This document shows positions 63,453-64,000 of a stretch of DNA of 64,000 nt, in pieces; position 1 is the stretch's first letter; each line of letters starts with the position of its first letter. Below the pieces are notes generated by a model. It had not been told where the DNA came from. It saw only the letters and a program-made list of their open reading frames with translations, and searched no databases. Source of the stretch: Stichopus chloronotus (taxonomy: Eukaryota; Echinodermata; Holothuroidea; Aspidochirotida; Stichopodidae); the NCBI GenBank assembly GCA_021234535.1, contig CM037838.1:25707969-25771968 (forward strand). The letters run 5' to 3'. Made by a program: the position numbers and the translations under genes.

Positions 63453-64000
63453 CTGTCAACATATAAAATGATGAGCACTACTATATAGTTCCTTCTCGAC
63501 TAAACTAAACAATTAATTTTCCTCAATCTCATCTTCACTCTCTGTCCCACTAATGTATACATTGAATCTTAAAAAGATATTAAAACCAAAACACTTCAAA
63601 TTAATATTCTTTTCATGATCAACAATGGCAAATCCTCAACCCACATTATTGAAAACAAAAGTAAAAAAATCACTGAAACTTTTTTCCACCAATGACTAGC
63701 TAGAAAAACAGTACCTACTGCTGCCTGGAGAAATGGAAAAGTGCTCTAGCTTCGTTTAAGTTAGTAGAATTCAATAGTTTCAGGTTTAAGGAAGCTGTTC
63801 CGGGGCTTCATCGAAGATCCTATGCCGTATTGACCGGGGAGATTCAACTACCCTTTTCAACAAGTGTTAAGGGGTCAATAGGAAGGACTTGCCTTCGTAC
63901 TTCCTTTTTCTCTCAGTCATGACTGCTGTACCCAGTTAGGCTCATTAGAGGTTATTTACAACACTTCTTTACACAATATGTGTACAATAGGTACTTGTTT
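63453..64000. other. MDN1 intron reaching the window edge
   Basis: I see no further exon before the end. The preceding MDN1 exon, expected to encode the AAA6 segment before the LILAMDPKYG stretch, must lie beyond 64000. Confidence 0.6.

Overview
The window is eukaryotic nuclear DNA. It is AT-rich, has spliced genes with GT-AG introns, and carries tandem repeats and degraded transposons. The organism looks like a marine invertebrate, most likely an ambulacrarian (echinoderm or hemichordate). That guess rests on a midasin sequence of animal type, a CR1/L2-like LINE with an (ATTC)n tail, and many TAGGCCTA words; the species cannot be read from the sequence.

One gene dominates. The minus strand from about 63.45 kb down to 16.07 kb encodes the C-terminal part of midasin (MDN1/Rea1), the giant dynein-like AAA ATPase that remodels pre-60S ribosomal particles. 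I traced 51 coding exons, about 9.9 kb or roughly 3300 codons. They run from the end of the AAA ring (motif GEISRAMRNRGVEI) through the long helical linker (about 61.6-37.3 kb) and the Asp/Glu-rich tether (about 36.5-25.4 kb) to the C-terminal MIDAS/VWA domain (21.7-16.1 kb), with a TGA stop at 16072-16074. The 5' part, which would hold the N-terminus and most of AAA1-AAA6, lies beyond 64000. Splice phases agree across nearly all junctions. The exceptions are three linker exons between 52.2 and 55.4 kb, each of which is one base out of frame.

The introns hold a 2.2 kb satellite of 81-86 bp monomers with a 677 bp higher-order period (27.0-29.3 kb), a 1.15 kb repeat element ending in a hairpin (19.3-20.45 kb), a piggyBac-like MITE (36.09-36.24 kb), a tRNA-derived SINE (about 40.2 kb) and several short-unit arrays.

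Below 16 kb there is no confidently recognised gene. A tandem array at 15.05-16.09 kb abuts the MDN1 stop codon and shares sequence with it. Further down are a threefold 223-255 bp repeat (13.56-14.31 kb), a frame-broken CR1/L2-like LINE on the plus strand (11.2-12.96 kb), a long-TIR MITE (8.38-8.76 kb) beside a perfect 17 bp hairpin, and a possible signal-peptide first exon with CCAAT and GC boxes (6.78-7.36 kb, minus strand). The rest of 1-6.7 kb looks non-coding.
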